In this document: positions 52,016-59,963 of the stretch, one piece after another
Numbering within the stretch: position 1 is the stretch's first letter
Layout of the letters: the number at the start of each line of letters is the position of its first letter
NCBI RefSeq assembly: GCF_009674685.1
Contig: NZ_WKJI01000001.1
Coordinates: forward strand, 372,001 to 436,000
Direction: 5' to 3'
DNA from: Pedobacter puniceum
Lineage (GTDB): Bacteria; Bacteroidota; Bacteroidia; Sphingobacteriales; Sphingobacteriaceae
Length of the DNA stretch: 64,000 bases
Program-made: the position numbers and the translations under genes
The notes under the pieces: model-generated
Databases searched by the model: none
Told to the model about the DNA's origin: nothing
The model's input: only the letters and a program-made list of their open reading frames with translations

Positions 52016-53374
52016 ATGTCTAACGTTTTTTCAAAAGTAAAAAATATTTACCAGCTGTTTAAATCTGTTGACTTTAAGCAGTTAGAAGCGCTTTCTCAAA
52101 AAGTAGATTTAAAAGAAGTCATGAATCAATTTAGCAAGCTTGATGAAAAACAGCTTGCAGGATTGATGAAAATGGTTGGTGGCAATAAAAAAGTTAAAGA
52201 ATTACCTCCTATAAATGGAGATTTTTACGAGCTTTCTGATTCCCTATCTCCTGAAGATAGAGCTTTACAATTAAAAGTAAGGGCTTTTATGGAGACTGAA
52301 ATTAAGCCTATTGTTAATAAATATTGGAACAGGGCCGAGTTTCCTCATGAGATTATACCCAAAATGGCCGAGTTAAATATCTGCGGATTAACCTACGAGG
52401 GTTATGGATGTCCTAACCGTTCTTTTTTAATGGAGGGTATTCTAGCTACAGAAATGGGGAGGATAGATGCATCTATAGCTACATTCTTTGGAGTACAAAG
52501 TGGCTTGGCAATGGGTTCTATTTACATATGTGGTTCTGATGAGCAAAAACAACGTTGGTTGCCAAAAATGCAGAAAATGGAATTGATAGGTTCTTTTGGA
52601 TTAACCGAGCCAGAAATTGGTTCTGCAGCAGCAGGCGGTTTAACTACAACAGCTAAAAGAAATGGTGATACATGGGTTTTAAATGGCCAGAAGAAATGGA
52701 TTGGCAATGCCACTTTTGCTGATGTTAATGTTATTTGGGCTAGAGATTTAGATGATAATCAGGTAAAAGGATTTGTTGTTGAAAAAGGTAATCCTGGTTT
52801 TTCTGTAGAGAAGATAGAAAATAAAATGGCTTTAAGGATTGTACAAAATGGTCTTATCACTTTAAAAGATTGCGTTGTAACAGAAGAAAACCGACTGCAA
52901 AACTGTAACTCTTTTAAAGATGTTGCCAAAGTTTTACAGATGACTAGGGCAGGTGTTGCCTGGATGGCTGTAGGATGTGCTAGAGGTGCTTATGAAAGTG
53001 CCTTGAAATATACCAGAGAACGTGTTCAATTTGGTAAGCCCATAGCCTCTTTTCAATTGATACAAAATCATTTAGTTGAGATGTTATCTAATGTTACAGC
53101 TATGCAAACTCTAGTTTTTCAACTTTCAAAGCTGCAAGATGAAGGCAAATTAACTGATGAACATGCTTCCCTAGCAAAAGTATTTTGTACCATGCGTACC
53201 CGCGATGTAGTAAGCAGAGCAAGAGAGGTGATGGGTGGAAACGGAATTTTACTTGAATACGATGTAGCTCGTTTTGTTGCAGATGCTGAAGCTATTTACT
53301 CTTACGAAGGTACAAAAGAGATAAACTCCTTAATAGTTGGTAGGGCAATTACGGGCTTTAGTGCTTTTGTTTAA
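52016..53374 (+). CDS. Acyl-CoA dehydrogenase (glutaryl-CoA dehydrogenase-like)
   Basis: A 452-residue FAD flavoenzyme. After a helical N-terminal extension of about 60 residues comes a full dehydrogenase: MELIGSFGLTEPEIGSAAAG and WVLNGQKKWIGNATFADV (FAD/substrate site), RERVQFGKPIASFQLIQNHL, VMGGNGILLEYDVARFVADA, and the catalytic glutamate in YSYEGTKEINSLIVGRAITG. The EGTKEIN ending resembles the glutaryl-CoA dehydrogenase branch. The lysine 6-aminotransferase gene next door (opposite strand) would fit a lysine degradation route, but this is only a suggestion. Single gene. Confidence 0.88.
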   Translation: MSNVFSKVKNIYQLFKSVDFKQLEALSQKVDLKEVMNQFSKLDEKQLAGLMKMVGGNKKVKELPPINGDFYELSDSLSPEDRALQLKVRAFMETEIKPIVNKYWNRAEFPHEIIPKMAELNICGLTYEGYGCPNRSFLMEGILATEMGRIDASIATFFGVQSGLAMGSIYICGSDEQKQRWLPKMQKMELIGSFGLTEPEIGSAAAGGLTTTAKRNGDTWVLNGQKKWIGNATFADVNVIWARDLDDNQVKGFVVEKGNPGFSVEKIENKMALRIVQNGLITLKDCVVTEENRLQNCNSFKDVAKVLQMTRAGVAWMAVGCARGAYESALKYTRERVQFGKPIASFQLIQNHLVEMLSNVTAMQTLVFQLSKLQDEGKLTDEHASLAKVFCTMRTRDVVSRAREVMGGNGILLEYDVARFVADAEAIYSYEGTKEINSLIVGRAITGFSAFV

Positions 53375-53423
53375 TTTTGAGTTATGTTTTAGCGCAGGTA
53401 TTAATGCCTGCGCTAAAATTCTT

Positions 53424-54755
53424 TTAAAGCTCTTTTAATACTTTTCTCATTACCTCCATACCTTCATCTACATGATGTTTTTGCAAAATTAAAGCTGGTC
53501 TAAATCTTATGGTGCTATGACCACATCCTAAAAACATCACTTTGTACTCCATTCCTTTAGCTACAAAATGGTTTCTTTGTTCTTGTTTATCAAAATCAAA
53601 GGAGCATAATAAACCTTTTCCTCTTACGTTTTTTACGCGTTCATCTTCTTCGGCTATCTGTTGAAGCTGTTCATGAAGATAATTTCCAACTTCAGCAGCG
53701 TGAGCACAAAGCTGGTCTTCTTCAATAATTTCTAAAATTTTTGAAGCTCTTACCATATCTACCAAATTACCACCCCAAGTAGAATTAATTCTGGATGGCA
53801 CTGTAAATACATTATGTTCTACTTCATCAAGCTTTTTACCGGCTAAAATTCCACATACCTGCATTTTTTTACCAAAAGCAATGATGTCTGGTCGGGCAAG
53901 TTCTCCAAAATGCTCGTGACACCAAAATTTACCTGTTAAACCAACGCCAGTTTGTACCTCATCATAAATAAGTAGTGCTTCATTTTCATCACAAAGTATA
54001 CGCACTTGTTCTAAAAACTCTTTTCTGATATGGTTATCGCCACCTTCTGCTTGTATAGGTTCAATAATAACGGCGCAAATATCATCCTGATGATTTTTAA
54101 AAGCGTCTTTTATTTCTTGGATAGATTTAGCCTCTCGCTGAATTAAATCTTGTAAGTTTTCATCCGTTAAAGGATATTTTACTTTAGGGTTCGATACCCG
54201 AGGCCAATCAAACTTTGCAAACCATTTTGTTTTATTAGGTAAGGTATTAGTTAAACTAAGCGTATAACCAGTTCTTCCATGAAAAGCTTGTTCAAAATGT
54301 AAAACTTTAAAACCTTTTTCTTGCTTATAACCTTTGGCAAAATTCTTTTGTACCTTCCAATCCATTGCAGCTTTTAGCGCATTTTCTATGGCTAAGCCAC
54401 CACCAGCTATGAAAAATGCATGCGGTAAATAATCTGGGATACCTACCCTAGAAAAAGTTTGCACAAACTGAGCATATTGGGCAGTATAAATGTCAGAATT
54501 TGATGGATTGGTTAATGCTGCAAGCATAAGGTTTTGCTTAAAACCTTCATCTGCTAACATTTTTGGATGGTTATAGCCTAAAGGGACAGATGCAAAACAG
54601 GTGAAAAAATCCAATAAGGTTCTATTATGTTTGCTATCATAAATATGTACGCCATTACTTTTTTCCATGTCAAAAAGTAAATCATAACCATCTGTAAGCA
54701 AATGTTTACTTAAAACCTTTTCTACTTGTTTTGGGGCTATATTAATTTTATACAT
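53424..54755 (-). CDS. lat: L-lysine 6-aminotransferase
   Basis: A 443-residue class III PLP aminotransferase. N-terminal NIAPKQVEKVLSKHLLTDGY and LDFFTCFASVPLGYNHPKM, then AFFIAGGGLAIENALKAAM, HFEQAFHGRTGYTLSLTNT, the cofactor glutamate-aspartate stretch LLIYDEVQTGVGLTG, and the PLP lysine in DIIAFGKKMQVCGIL. The pattern matches lysine epsilon-aminotransferases of Bacteroidota and actinobacteria better than ornithine aminotransferases. Product would be 2-aminoadipate 6-semialdehyde. It is 76 bp downstream of the desulfhydrase-like gene on the same strand. Confidence 0.88.
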   Translation of the reverse strand: MYKINIAPKQVEKVLSKHLLTDGYDLLFDMEKSNGVHIYDSKHNRTLLDFFTCFASVPLGYNHPKMLADEGFKQNLMLAALTNPSNSDIYTAQYAQFVQTFSRVGIPDYLPHAFFIAGGGLAIENALKAAMDWKVQKNFAKGYKQEKGFKVLHFEQAFHGRTGYTLSLTNTLPNKTKWFAKFDWPRVSNPKVKYPLTDENLQDLIQREAKSIQEIKDAFKNHQDDICAVIIEPIQAEGGDNHIRKEFLEQVRILCDENEALLIYDEVQTGVGLTGKFWCHEHFGELARPDIIAFGKKMQVCGILAGKKLDEVEHNVFTVPSRINSTWGGNLVDMVRASKILEIIEEDQLCAHAAEVGNYLHEQLQQIAEEDERVKNVRGKGLLCSFDFDKQEQRNHFVAKGMEYKVMFLGCGHSTIRFRPALILQKHHVDEGMEVMRKVLKEL

Positions 54756-54831
54756 AACTCTAGGATTTGGTTATAATATACGAAAACAGCCCATAAAACC
54801 CAAATGATTTAATGTAGATGAAGATGTTACG

Positions 54832-55719
54832 CTAGAATTTGTCTAGCATACCTAATATCCCAAAAATCCCTCCGGTATGTATCATTAAGATTTTACTATT
54901 GGCTTTAAAGAAGTCTTGTTGAGCTAAATCTTGTATAGCAAACATAGCTTTCCCGGTATAAACCGGGTCTAATAAAATACCTGTTTTGGATGTAAAATCC
55001 TTGATGAACTGTATCAGTTCTGGAGTAGTTTTAGCATATCCACCAAAGTGGTATTGATCTAATAAAAGATAATTAGAGTTATTTATTAATAAAGGTTCAA
55101 TATCATTTTTTAAGAAAATACCACCTTTTAATACAGGTACCATAACAAATATGCTATCTAATTTATTTAAGTCAATAGCATTAATAATACCTGCGGATGT
55201 TGTACCGGTGCCGGCAGCACAAAAAATATAATCATAGTTTTGTTTAAGCTCGGTTATAATTTCTCTACAACCTAATTCTGCTTCTTTTCCAGCACCACCT
55301 TCATCAATAAAATAAGCTTTTGGGTTATGAGAAAAGTGTTCATCAAAAAGTTGTTTTTTATTTTTATAGGCATCTCGGCTGGTGAAAATTAAATGCATGC
55401 CATGTATTTTGCACAAACTTAATAAGCTGTTATTAACCTCTTCGCCTCTTACAAAAGCAGTAGTTTTAAAACCAAATTTAGATCCAGCTGCTGCAGTAGC
55501 TAATAAATGGTTTGAGTATGCACCACCAAATGTTACTAAATGGTTTTGTTGGTTTGCGGATGCTTTTAAGAGGTTATATTTTAATTTTCGCCATTTGTTA
55601 CCAGAAATAAAAGGGTGTATCAAATCGTCTCTTTTTACAAAGAGTCTGATATTTTTCTGCTCAAAAACTGGGTAAAAAACTTCTTCCTCAGGACTATAAA
55701 ACTGTAAGTTAAGCATCAT
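54832..55719 (-). CDS. PLP-dependent D-cysteine desulfhydrase / ACC deaminase-like enzyme
   Basis: A 295-residue fold-type II PLP enzyme. The N-terminal RLFVKRDDLIHPFISGNKWR and KLKYNL carry the PLP lysine (Lys42), and VTFGGAYSNHLLATAAAG is the cofactor phosphate/substrate loop. FCAAGTGTTSAGI follows. It belongs to the group called 1-aminocyclopropane-1-carboxylate deaminase/D-cysteine desulfhydrase; most bacterial members are thought to act on D-cysteine or related amino acids. Shorter than typical ACC deaminases (about 338), so the second activity is more likely. It may be in a transcript with lat downstream. Confidence 0.82.
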   Translation of the reverse strand: MMLNLQFYSPEEEVFYPVFEQKNIRLFVKRDDLIHPFISGNKWRKLKYNLLKASANQQNHLVTFGGAYSNHLLATAAAGSKFGFKTTAFVRGEEVNNSLLSLCKIHGMHLIFTSRDAYKNKKQLFDEHFSHNPKAYFIDEGGAGKEAELGCREIITELKQNYDYIFCAAGTGTTSAGIINAIDLNKLDSIFVMVPVLKGGIFLKNDIEPLLINNSNYLLLDQYHFGGYAKTTPELIQFIKDFTSKTGILLDPVYTGKAMFAIQDLAQQDFFKANSKILMIHTGGIFGILGMLDKF

Positions 55720-55729
55720 GCAAAATAAA

Positions 55730-55759
55730 AAAAGCCATCCTGATTAAAGAATGGCTTTT
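55730..55759 (-). terminator. Terminator of the DUF6588 gene
   Basis: AAAAGCCAT (55730-55738) pairs with ATGGCTTTT (55751-55759) around a 12-nt loop; on the minus strand TTTTATTTTG follows. It lies between the DUF6588 gene stop and the next start on the same strand. Confidence 0.8.
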
Positions 55760-55779
55760 AAATGTTTTTATGGATGTGA

Positions 55780-56859
55780 TTATTTCCCTATTCCAATGCC
55801 CAAACCAGCTGTAACGGCATTGTATTCTCCAATGTTATAAGCTCCGTATAATCTAAAAATAGCGAGGTGTAAAGAGAAGCCTACGCCTGCTCTCATTCCT
55901 GAAATATCTTTTTGATTTATTTTAATAGGGTCTGTTATGGTTTCTTTATCATTAATGCCAGAGCCAGTTTTAATAATATAATCACCTAAAGCACCTATTT
56001 CTGTCTTTGCTGTATTATAACCCACACTAACAAAAGGAGTAAAAATGGCTAACTTTTTAGATAAAATAGCATCAACAGTATAGCCTGATAATTTTGCTTC
56101 TATTCTTTGGTTAAGGTCTTTTCCTGCATTTGGTCCAGGAATTAAACCTTCGTTATCAGCATTAACTTGGTCTGCAACAGCAATTTTGTAATCAATGTTT
56201 ACTTGGTTATAGCCAAATGCTAGTGAAATATCTACAGGAATAACTTTTTCAGACTTTCCTGGTAAAAAAGAAGTAATTTCTTTTTTAATACCTACTCCCC
56301 ATGAGTTTATTTGACCTCCATCCCCAATTTTTACTGATGGTACAAATCTTACAGATACATCTGTATTTTTAATTAAACCTACTGTTAATTGAACCTGCGG
56401 AGAAGGTGCGATATTGAAACCTGTACCTTGTGGCATTTGAAATTCTGCAGCTACATCTCCATTGTCGTCTAATACTTCAATAGTTGTAGCAGAATTATCA
56501 TCACCAAAAATAGTTGGGGTAAAATTACTTTGCCCAGCTTTAACTCTTGCATTTGATAAACCTAAAGAAGATATATTAAAGCGTTGGTCTGCTGGTGGTA
56601 CAAAAGCACCTGTAGCTTGTATTCTCAAATCAAATTTGCCTAAATTTTTTGTTTTGGCAGAGTTGAACCAGCCGCTGTTCATACCAAAACCGAAGCCCTT
56701 AAAAAAAGGATTTAAATAGGCCTGAGTAAGTTTTGTAGCGTCTTCTTTGCCCGCTCTTACTAGCTCGCCGATATCATCTTGAGCAGATACGGTTGAAAAA
56801 GCGCCCAGTAATGATAGTGTTAAGGCAGAAGTTTTAAAAAAAAGTACTATTCTTTTCAT
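55780..56859 (-). CDS. DUF6588 family outer-membrane beta-barrel protein
   Basis: A 359-residue exported protein: signal peptide (about 1-26, ending VSA), then QDDIGELVRAGKEDATKLTQ and YLNPFFKGFGFGMNSGWFNS, a segment typical of the Bacteroidota family DUF6588, followed by alternating strands consistent with a barrel. It ends IGEYNAVTAGLGIGIGK. The function is unknown. A 9-bp inverted repeat borders its start codon and a terminator follows, so it is a single transcription unit. Confidence 0.72.
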   Translation of the reverse strand: MKRIVLFFKTSALTLSLLGAFSTVSAQDDIGELVRAGKEDATKLTQAYLNPFFKGFGFGMNSGWFNSAKTKNLGKFDLRIQATGAFVPPADQRFNISSLGLSNARVKAGQSNFTPTIFGDDNSATTIEVLDDNGDVAAEFQMPQGTGFNIAPSPQVQLTVGLIKNTDVSVRFVPSVKIGDGGQINSWGVGIKKEITSFLPGKSEKVIPVDISLAFGYNQVNIDYKIAVADQVNADNEGLIPGPNAGKDLNQRIEAKLSGYTVDAILSKKLAIFTPFVSVGYNTAKTEIGALGDYIIKTGSGINDKETITDPIKINQKDISGMRAGVGFSLHLAIFRLYGAYNIGEYNAVTAGLGIGIGK

Positions 56860-56888
56860 TTTAGGAATGATTTAATTCAATTCCTAAA
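56860..56888. repeat. 9-bp inverted repeat at the start of the DUF6588 gene
   Basis: TTTAGGAAT (56860-56868) and ATTCCTAAA (56880-56888) pair perfectly across 11 bases and lie immediately upstream of the ATG on the minus strand. It could be an operator or an mRNA hairpin that covers the ribosome-binding region. Confidence 0.5.
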
Positions 56889-57045
56889 GTATATCTTTTT
56901 AATAAGAAATGGAAAAAAGTTAAGTACGAACACGAATTTTTTAGTAAAGTCTTTCATAATTTGTTTTTCTAGTTTTGATAGTACGTTGCCGAGCTCAAAT
57001 GTGATACCATTTTTTTCTAATTGATTGAAAATAATTTAAAAGGTT

Positions 57046-57053
57046 TAATTTTG
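57046..57053 (+). promoter_or_regulatory. -7 box of the RluD-like gene, predicting a leaderless mRNA
   Basis: TAATTTTG fits TAnnTTTG and ends 3 bases before the ATG at 57057, so transcription would start on the A of the start codon. Confidence 0.5.
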
Positions 57054-57056
57054 TTT

Positions 57057-58085
57057 ATGGATTTTAATGAAGAAGCATCAGATTTAGAAGAGAGTGACCT
57101 ATATGAGCACCTGAGAATTAAGGTTGATAAAGGACAGTCTTTACTAAGAATAGATAAATTTTTGATGCACCGTGTAGAAAATGCTTCAAGAAATCGTATC
57201 CAAAATGCTATAGAAATGGCTAATGTGCTGGTAAATGATAAACCAGTGAAAGCCAGCTATAAAGTAAAACCCAATGATGATATCTCGATTGTATTACCAC
57301 ATCCGCCAAGAGACACTACCGTTTATCCAGAAGATATTCCTATTGAAATAGTTTACGAAGATGATGATGTGCTTTTAGTTAATAAAAAAGCTGGGATGGT
57401 GGTTCATCCTGGTTTTGGTAATTGGAATGGCACTTTGGTAAATGCTTTAGTTTTTCATTTCACACAACTGCCACAATTACCCGGAAATGATGGCAGACCA
57501 GGCTTAGTTCATCGTATAGATAAAGATACTTCTGGTTTGTTAATCATCAGTAAAAACGAAAGAGCCATGACTTTCTTGGCCAAACAATTTTTTGATCATA
57601 GTATCAGCAGAAGGTATATTGCCTTAGTTTGGGGAGATTTAGAAACCGACGGTACCATAAGTGGTTATATTGGCAGAAGTGCTAAAGACCGTAAAGTGAT
57701 GGATGTTTATGATGATCCTGAAAAAGGAAAATGGTCTGTTACGCATTATAAAGTTTTGCAGCGTTTTAATTATGTTACTTTAGTAGCTTGCGAGTTAGAA
57801 ACAGGCAGAACCCATCAAATTAGAGCGCACATGAAGCATATTGGACATCCTTTATTTAATGATGCTGCTTATGGTGGAGATAAAATAAGAAAAGGAACTT
57901 TAGTGGCTAAATACAAAACTTTTATAGAAAATTGTTTTCAGGCTATCCCGAGGCAGGCGCTACATGCTCAATCTTTAGGTTTTATACATCCGGTAAGTAA
58001 ACAGTTTAAACATTTTGAAACAGAATTACCTGATGATTTTAAGCAGGTTATAGAAAAATGGACGAATTATATTCAGCATCATTAA
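57057..58085 (+). CDS. RluA-family pseudouridine synthase with S4 domain (RluD-like)
   Basis: A 342-residue enzyme: acidic N-terminus, S4 RNA-binding domain at about 29-85 (LLRIDKFLMHRVENASRNRI), and a catalytic domain with LVNKKAGMVVHPGFGNWNGT, the motif VHRIDKDTSG at 151-160 with nucleophile Asp155, and ETGRTHQIRAHMKHIGHPLF. S4 plus this length is the RluD/RluC layout; RluD modifies helix 69 of 23S rRNA. The frame extends to TTG 57021, but the ATG 57057 is preferred because of the -7 box directly in front of it. The class IV aminotransferase gene follows after 42 bp with its own -7 box. Confidence 0.92.
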   Translation: MDFNEEASDLEESDLYEHLRIKVDKGQSLLRIDKFLMHRVENASRNRIQNAIEMANVLVNDKPVKASYKVKPNDDISIVLPHPPRDTTVYPEDIPIEIVYEDDDVLLVNKKAGMVVHPGFGNWNGTLVNALVFHFTQLPQLPGNDGRPGLVHRIDKDTSGLLIISKNERAMTFLAKQFFDHSISRRYIALVWGDLETDGTISGYIGRSAKDRKVMDVYDDPEKGKWSVTHYKVLQRFNYVTLVACELETGRTHQIRAHMKHIGHPLFNDAAYGGDKIRKGTLVAKYKTFIENCFQAIPRQALHAQSLGFIHPVSKQFKHFETELPDDFKQVIEKWTNYIQHH

Positions 58086-58115
58086 AATCTTATTAAAAAA
58101 GAAACGTTCAATTTC

Positions 58116-58123
58116 TAAATTTG
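58116..58123 (+). promoter_or_regulatory. -7 box of the class IV aminotransferase gene, predicting a leaderless mRNA
   Basis: TAAATTTG fits TAnnTTTG and ends 4 bases before the ATG at 58128. Confidence 0.5.
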
Positions 58124-58127
58124 TAGC

Positions 58128-58970
58128 ATGGTCAAACGCTTTATCAATTTTAACGGAGAGATTTATCAAGAAGACGAAAAGCTACTGACTATAGCAAATA
58201 GAGGCTACAGGTACGGAGACGGTATTTTTGAGACCATGCGTATGTCTAGAGGTAAACTAAATTTTGCTGATTTACATGCCGATAGGTTGCAAAGTGGGAT
58301 GAAGACTTTGAAAATTGAAGGCTACTCGCAATTAGATGCTTATTTTTTAAAAGATAAAACAGAGGAGCTTTGTAAGCGAAATAAGATTCTACAGAATGCC
58401 AGATTTAGATTAACCATTTATAGAAATGCTGGAGGTTTATATACACCAGACCAAAATAAAAACGGCTATAGTTTAGAAGTTAGTCCTTTAGATTCTCCGT
58501 ATTATGATATCAATACGAAGGGTTTGATTTTAGATGTTTATGAGGATATTCCTAAAGCAGTAAACAGATTATCTAACCTTAAAACTTGTAATGCTTTAAA
58601 TTATGTGATGGCAGGTTTGTATAAGAAGCATCATAAATTAGACGAGGCTTTTATATTGAATCAGCATGGTTTTTTATGCGAGGCTATAAGCGCAAACGTC
58701 TTTATTGTTTACGAGGGCAATTTATATACACCTGCTTTAAGTGAAGGCTGCGTTGGTGGCGTGATGCGCCAAGTAGTGATGCAACTGGCACAAAAAAATG
58801 ATTTAAAGGTTGTTGAAGCACAAATAAACCCAGAAATACTAAATATGGCAGAAGAAGTTTTTTTAACCAATGCTACCAAAGGTATACAATGGGTAATGGG
58901 CTTCAACAGGAAAAGATATTTTAATGAAGTATCAAGGTTTTTAGTAGAAAAACTTAACCAAGAAATTTAA
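58128..58970 (+). CDS. Class IV PLP aminotransferase / lyase (possible aminodeoxychorismate lyase)
   Basis: A 280-residue fold-type IV PLP enzyme. The N-terminal IANRGYRYGDGIFETMRMSR is the family signature; the PLP lysine is Lys152 in SNLKTCNALNYVMAGLYKKH, and DEAFILNQHGFLCEAISANV follows. The family contains branched-chain and D-amino acid aminotransferases and PabC. The window also has pabB and folC, which makes 4-amino-4-deoxychorismate lyase a good guess, but the specificity cannot be read off. Tandem repeats lie directly downstream. Confidence 0.82.
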   Translation: MVKRFINFNGEIYQEDEKLLTIANRGYRYGDGIFETMRMSRGKLNFADLHADRLQSGMKTLKIEGYSQLDAYFLKDKTEELCKRNKILQNARFRLTIYRNAGGLYTPDQNKNGYSLEVSPLDSPYYDINTKGLILDVYEDIPKAVNRLSNLKTCNALNYVMAGLYKKHHKLDEAFILNQHGFLCEAISANVFIVYEGNLYTPALSEGCVGGVMRQVVMQLAQKNDLKVVEAQINPEILNMAEEVFLTNATKGIQWVMGFNRKRYFNEVSRFLVEKLNQEI

Positions 58971-58993
58971 ATAGCAAGCTATAACTATCAGGT

Positions 58994-59037
58994 CTAACCA
59001 ACTAACAACCTAACCAACTAACAACCTAACTAACTAA
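58994..59037. repeat. 16-bp tandem repeat reaching into the fmt stop codon
   Basis: CTAACCAACTAACAAC occurs at 58994-59009 and 59010-59025, and a third partial copy (CTAACTAACTAA) at 59026-59037. Each copy is itself two related octamers. The third copy supplies the fmt stop codon on the minus strand (59034-59036). Confidence 0.85.
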
Positions 59038-59948
59038 AGCTTAACACCCCTCAAAAACTCATCTATTTGCATTCTCTTTTTGCCTTCTAGTTGAATTTCT
59101 TTTACAGATATATAGCCGTCTAAAGCGGCAAATTTTAAAAATGTTTTGCCGTCTGTTAGGTATTCACCTGGCTGTATGTTAACAGTAGCATTTTCTTTCA
59201 GGCCGGTGAAAATTTTGAAAGTTTTGTCTTGTAAATAAGTGAAAGCAGCAGGGTATGGGCTTAAACCTCTAATATGGTTATAAACTTTTTGTACGGGTTG
59301 GTTCCAATTGATTTTACAATCGTCTTTAAATATTTTTGGAGCATGTTTAAGAACAGCAATATCAAATTCATCTTGTGGTTTTTCCTCGTAATTACCTTCT
59401 TTAATAGCTTTTACAGTTTCTGTAAGTAATTTAGCACCTATCAACATCAGTTCATCGTGTAACTGTCCGGCAGTCATATCGTCAGTAATATCTACTTTTT
59501 CATAAAATAAAATATCACCAGTATCTATTTCATGTTTTAAGAAAAAGGTAGTTACGCCAGATTCTTTTTCGCCATTTAAAATAGCCCAATTAATAGGCGC
59601 AGCTCCACGATATTGAGGTAATAAAGACGCATGAAGGTTTATAGTTCCTAGCTTAGGCATGTTCCACACGGCTTCTGGTAACATTCTAAAGGCAACCACA
59701 ACTTGCAAATCGGCTTCTAAGGCTTTTAGTTCTTTTAAAAACTCTGGAGCCTTTAATTTTTCTGGTTGTAAAATATATAAATGATGTTCTTTAGCATATT
59801 TTTTTACGGCAGATTCCTGTATTTTTTGTCCTCTTCCTGCTGGTTTGTCAGGCGTTGTAATAACCCCAACTATATCAAAACCAGCTTTTACTAAAGCATC
59901 TAAAGATGCTACAGCGAAATCTGGTGTGCCCATAAATACTATTCTCAT
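59034..59948 (-). CDS. fmt: Methionyl-tRNA formyltransferase
   Basis: A 304-residue enzyme that formylates initiator Met-tRNA in the cytoplasm. N-terminal RIVFMGTPDFAVASLDALVK, GVITTPDKPAGRGQKIQES, the catalytic INLHASLLPQYRGAAPINWA, and TFFLKHEIDTGDILFYEKV, then a C-terminal tRNA-binding domain with IRGLSPYPAAFTYL. Length is standard. Its stop codon lies in a tandem repeat. It is 15 bp downstream of the NamZ-like gene on the same strand and probably co-transcribed. Confidence 0.96.
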   Translation of the reverse strand: MRIVFMGTPDFAVASLDALVKAGFDIVGVITTPDKPAGRGQKIQESAVKKYAKEHHLYILQPEKLKAPEFLKELKALEADLQVVVAFRMLPEAVWNMPKLGTINLHASLLPQYRGAAPINWAILNGEKESGVTTFFLKHEIDTGDILFYEKVDITDDMTAGQLHDELMLIGAKLLTETVKAIKEGNYEEKPQDEFDIAVLKHAPKIFKDDCKINWNQPVQKVYNHIRGLSPYPAAFTYLQDKTFKIFTGLKENATVNIQPGEYLTDGKTFLKFAALDGYISVKEIQLEGKKRMQIDEFLRGVKL

Positions 59949-59963
59949 GCTTATATTTTCGAT

